This document shows, piece after piece, positions 6,468-8,586 of a stretch of DNA of 8,586 bases. This DNA comes from Candidatus Woesebacteria bacterium. GTDB taxonomy: Bacteria > Patescibacteriota > Microgenomatia > UBA8517 > UBA10165. The notes under the pieces were generated by a model. It saw only the letters and a program-made list of their open reading frames with translations, did not search any database and had not been told where the DNA came from. Position numbers and translations under genes: made by a program. The DNA lies in contig NZCP01000048.1 of assembly GCA_002686465.1 (NCBI GenBank), positions 1-8,586 of the forward strand, written 5' to 3'. Numbering within the stretch: the stretch's first letter is position 1; each line of letters opens with the position of its first letter.

Positions 6468-7651
6468 AAATTGATACTCCCAGACTTGGAATTGGTTGGG
6501 GTGTCGTTTCTCGCTTCGACAAAGAAAATATCCCCATCGGTTGCCGAACTCCCCACGAATCTACCATATAAACCACCAAATAGGGGTTGAAACGAACCCG
6601 ATATGGTTTGTTCTTGTCCTTCTACTCCATACAAAGCATTGGAACTTGATGACCATACCTTAAACTTGCCCGTTCCATATCCGCCCGTGACCGTGATCTC
6701 TATCTTTAAACGATCAAATCTTTTTCCAGAAAAATTCCCAGACAATTCAATCAACTCCATTGACCCAGACACAGACCCCTTAATGATTCGACCTCTGGAA
6801 TCTACTGCCTCACGAAAGGCAGAGAGTTGAATATCGCCAGAGTTTATTTTATCAACAAGACCTGTGTTCTCAAAATTTGTGATTTGTGCATATAACCTGT
6901 CAGCGAGATCGAAATCGCCCTCTGCGTTTGCCATTGAATGCCAAGCAAGTAAACACTCTGACCTTTTTAAAATGTAGTCATATTCGGGCGTGTCATCGCT
7001 TTCGGAATTGTTATAAATTATTGATTTGGGGACAGGTGTCACCACGCTTGTGATAAGGCTATTCAAAAGCATCGAGGCGTTTGTCAAAGCCTGTTCCACG
7101 AAGGTTTTAGTATCCTCGCCAATCTCAATTCTTTCGTCATCATTCGGATCATCGGATGCAGTTGCCACATAGATATATAATAAATCAGCATCCTCATTGT
7201 AATAAAATTCCTTTGCTGACGATACTCTTGCAACTGCGGATGTTTCTGAAAGTGTCCAAGTCCCTGTTGCATCGTTTGACACAAAAGATGTTGCAATATC
7301 AAAAGTGTCAGTTGTCGCACTTGAAACCGCCAAAGCAGTTCCGTTATAGTTTGTTGTCCCTGTAATATCTAATGTTTCCCCATCTGTAAGACCGTGTCCC
7401 GTAGATGTGACAGTTGTATTTGAGCCAGATGCAAACACGGTAATATTGCCAGAGGTTTTCGTTTCCTCCGTTCCCTCCATTCCATCAAAATAAACCATTG
7501 ACGGTTTTGTCCCTACCGAACCCATCATCCACCTATCACCAGAAGATACAACAAAGTTCTTCAAATGAACCCTTGACAGATATTTGCCATAGTCGGGACA
7601 GACAGCACGAAAGAAATCTGCATCGCTATATCTAAAATCACTCACCGCCAT
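6458..7651 (-). CDS. Putative head-tail connector with inserted FCCH/Ig-like domain
   Basis: This 397-aa protein appears to be a mosaic. The N-terminal segment (1-65; YSDADFFRAVCPDYGKYLSR) and the segment from about 145 to 280 look like one adaptor-type unit: a strand pair in KEFYYNEDADLLYIYV, then helices in FVEQALTNASMLLNSLI and a helix pair with RSECLLAWHSMANAEGDF and LADRLYAQITNFENTG. Between them, residues about 69-134 form a beta module (TSTGHGLTDG, DITGTTNYNG, ATGTWTL) matching the partial protein at 1-344. Residues about 293-397 are a separate Gly/Ser-rich beta-sandwich-like domain (ITVTGGYGTGKFKVW, GGLYGRFVG), perhaps exposed on the virion. The connector role is inferred from helices and place upstream of the tail genes. 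ATG at 7651 has a modest AGGGCGG in front and lies 16 bases after the previous stop. Confidence 0.6.
   Translation of the reverse strand: MAVSDFRYSDADFFRAVCPDYGKYLSRVHLKNFVVSSGDRWMMGSVGTKPSMVYFDGMEGTEETKTSGNITVFASGSNTTVTSTGHGLTDGETLDITGTTNYNGTALAVSSATTDTFDIATSFVSNDATGTWTLSETSAVARVSSAKEFYYNEDADLLYIYVATASDDPNDDERIEIGEDTKTFVEQALTNASMLLNSLITSVVTPVPKSIIYNNSESDDTPEYDYILKRSECLLAWHSMANAEGDFDLADRLYAQITNFENTGLVDKINSGDIQLSAFREAVDSRGRIIKGSVSGSMELIELSGNFSGKRFDRLKIEITVTGGYGTGKFKVWSSSSNALYGVEGQEQTISGSFQPLFGGLYGRFVGSSATDGDIFFVEARNDTPTNSKSGSINLWR
7250..7447 (-). other. FCCH/Ig-like beta module within the connector (residues 69-134)
   Basis: A protein-domain-level segment with HGLTDGETLDITGTTNYNG near the middle and ATGTWTL at the end. 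The same ordered landmarks are in residues 27-94 of the partial protein at 63-266. The flanking connector sequence seems to resume on both sides, which suggests an inserted module. Similarity is clear in protein but weak in DNA, so the two copies are not a recent duplication. Confidence 0.65.
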
Positions 7652-7667
7652 AGTTCCGCCCTTTTCA

Positions 7668-7832
7668 TTAGAGGTTTTTTATAAATTCCTTTGCCTTGTT
7701 CCAGACCTTATCGTCTGTTTCTGACTTGGTAGATTGGACATATAGATCGCCCACATTGATAAGCAGTTCGGCAAGTTTTATATGTTTTGCAACCTTCCCA
7801 ATCACTTTAGACAATAAATTTATCTGAAACAC
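7668..7832 (-). CDS. Small phage protein, 54 aa, unknown function
   Basis: A GTG start at 7832 shares one base with the upstream TAG (TAGTG). The 54-residue product starts MFQINLLSKVIGKVAKHIKL and ends with a short charged helix, ETDDKVWNKAKEFIKNL. The end pattern, with acidic pair, then V-W-x-x-x-K-x-x-I-K, resembles the C-terminus of its 47-aa neighbour. Small phage ORFs with a Thr/Ser-rich stretch before such a D-D-x-V helix are common, without known function. The N-terminal half is amphipathic rather than a clear membrane span. There is no good ribosome binding site, so expression probably depends on coupling to the upstream ORF. The reading frame, tight overlap and lack of any other gene in this strip support it being real. 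Confidence 0.6.
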   Translation of the reverse strand: MFQINLLSKVIGKVAKHIKLAELLINVGDLYVQSTKSETDDKVWNKAKEFIKNL

Positions 7833-7975
7833 TATTTACCCACAATTTTGAAGATTGCTTTTTTACAAGCAGACCAGACCAAATCGTCCCAACTACTGCT
7901 TGACATAGCAACCGCCTTGTCAATGCAAAGTATTCCGATCAAAATATATTCCCAATTCTGTAAAATGAAATCCAT
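7832..7975 (-). CDS. Small phage protein, 47 aa, with hydrophobic N-terminus
   Basis: This short gene starts at ATG 7975, five bases after TAAGGAGA (7981-7988), a strong site that directly follows the phosphoesterase stop. Residues about 10-18 (Y-I-L-I-G-I-L-C-I) are hydrophobic, perhaps a short membrane-associated segment. The rest carries SSSSWDDLVWSACKKAIFKI, which mirrors the end of the following 54-aa protein. The reading frame fills the space between two genes on the same strand and ends by overlapping the next start. I do not recognise a characterised family; a small membrane-associated protein in the early part of the structural operon is the most that can be said. Confidence 0.65.
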   Translation of the reverse strand: MDFILQNWEYILIGILCIDKAVAMSSSSWDDLVWSACKKAIFKIVGK

Positions 7976-7980
7976 TTATT

Positions 7981-7988
7981 TCTCCTTA
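7981..7988 (-). promoter_or_regulatory. Ribosome binding site of the 47-aa gene
   Basis: TAAGGAGA lies five bases ahead of the ATG at 7975 and abuts the phosphoesterase stop. It is the main evidence that the 47-aa ORF is translated. Confidence 0.75.
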
Positions 7989-8586
7989 TTATCCATTTAT
8001 CGCTTGACCCCAAACCGTTGTCTTCCCGTTTACAATTTCTACAACTTCCACTTTAAAATTTCCATTCTCCCATAAGTCCACGATTGCAAAGGCGTGTCCC
8101 CAATTTACCAACCTCCCAGAAAGCCACTCGTTGTTTTCAGCATCCATCTTTTTAAGACATCCCATTGACCAAGCACCGATTGAATTATCGTGCCTTGTAT
8201 GGGTAAACCTCTGAATATCGTGCGTGTGTCCATACATAATGCTCATCCCATATTGCTGAAGATGTTTTTTTGCGTGATGGACACAAACATAAGCACCGTG
8301 TATAAGAGCCAATTTCCCCATTTTAAGAGGCTTATTGTGTGGCAACACCCTGTAACCCCGTTTCTCCCACCTACAAGCCTTTTCAAAGGTATAATCTGTA
8401 AGATATGGATGAGCCTCAACAAACTGATTGAGCCAATGATCGTGATTGCCCGTGAGGACATATCTCTCATCGCATCCAATATGGTCAAGAGTCATTGTCA
8501 TCTTATCAATTCCATCATTCACCCTTTCAATATCCCTGTCAATGATTGGCAAGAGATACTCTAATGGTGGCTTTTTCTTTCGCTTC
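7989..8586 (-). CDS. Calcineurin-like metallophosphoesterase, N-terminus cut by window edge
   Basis: The frame is open to the right edge, giving 198 residues of the C-terminal part; a TTG at 8552 is internal, not the start. The visible metal-site motifs in order are GNHD (46-49 of this fragment), the His in LIHGAY (His96) and GHTHD (119-123). These are the later metal-ligand motifs of the calcineurin-like (PF00149) phosphoesterases, which use two metal ions to hydrolyse phosphate esters. The earlier D-x-H and G-D motifs should lie beyond the window. The substrate cannot be told; phage members may act on nucleotides, nucleic acid ends or proteins. No signal peptide can be assessed. It precedes the 47-aa gene by 13 bases and is likely co-transcribed with the structural genes, an arrangement seen in other phages without a settled role. 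Confidence 0.9.
   Translation of the reverse strand, partial: KRKKKPPLEYLLPIIDRDIERVNDGIDKMTMTLDHIGCDERYVLTGNHDHWLNQFVEAHPYLTDYTFEKACRWEKRGYRVLPHNKPLKMGKLALIHGAYVCVHHAKKHLQQYGMSIMYGHTHDIQRFTHTRHDNSIGAWSMGCLKKMDAENNEWLSGRLVNWGHAFAIVDLWENGNFKVEVVEIVNGKTTVWGQAING

Noticed and set aside
7640..7667. Eight-codon ORF starting at the ATG overlapping the stop of the 54-aa gene
   Set aside because: It stops within the start region of the connector gene and is too short to support.
7890..7925. A TTGACA hexamer on the minus strand as a promoter -35 box
   Set aside because: It lies inside the 47-aa gene and no -10-like sequence follows at a proper distance.
7989..8552. A complete 187-aa phosphoesterase beginning at TTG 8552
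   Set aside because: The frame is open upstream to the window edge and the first metal-binding motifs of the family are missing, so the true start lies outside the window.

Overview
The window is a tightly packed block of virion structural genes from a tailed double-stranded DNA phage (Caudoviricetes), as a free genome or a prophage. Every supported gene is on the minus strand, so transcription runs from position 8586 toward position 1. There is no gap over about 20 bases between genes, and several stops and starts overlap (TAATG, TAGTG, or 10-14 base overlaps). By eye the DNA is AT-rich (roughly 60% AT) and the ribosome binding sites are ordinary bacterial AAGGAG types. No host gene, integrase, tRNA or attachment site is visible, so the host cannot be named. 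No sheath gene is seen and the tape measure is long, which favours a siphovirus with a long non-contractile tail; this is inference.

Layout in transcription order. A calcineurin-like metallophosphoesterase, cut by the right edge (7989-8586), leads the block. Two tiny overlapping ORFs of 47 and 54 aa follow (7832-7975, 7668-7832). Next come head-to-tail joining genes: a 397-aa protein read here as a connector carrying an inserted Ig/FCCH-like beta domain (6458-7651), a 139-aa protein placed where tail-completion proteins usually sit (6048-6467), and a 117-aa protein with a C-terminal HeH/SAP-like helix-extended-loop-helix motif (5682-6035).

The tail module follows: two tandem paralogous tail-tube-like proteins, both 341 aa (4657-5682, 3611-4636); a tail assembly chaperone pair, of which the second is most likely made only by a programmed -1 frameshift on nine A residues (3305-3589 and 2913-3302, slip at 3320-3328); an 860-aa tape measure protein of the TP901/PhageMin_Tail type (344-2926); and the 5' end of a distal tail protein that runs off the left edge (1-344). 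That last protein repeats the beta domain seen in the 397-aa connector.

The points most worth following up are the well-supported lambda G/GT-like frameshift, the duplicated tail-tube gene with a conserved Cys-x-Cys, and the same beta module in two proteins near opposite ends of the structural block. I found no CRISPR array, RNA gene, defence system or mobile element, and I do not claim a wholly new system here.
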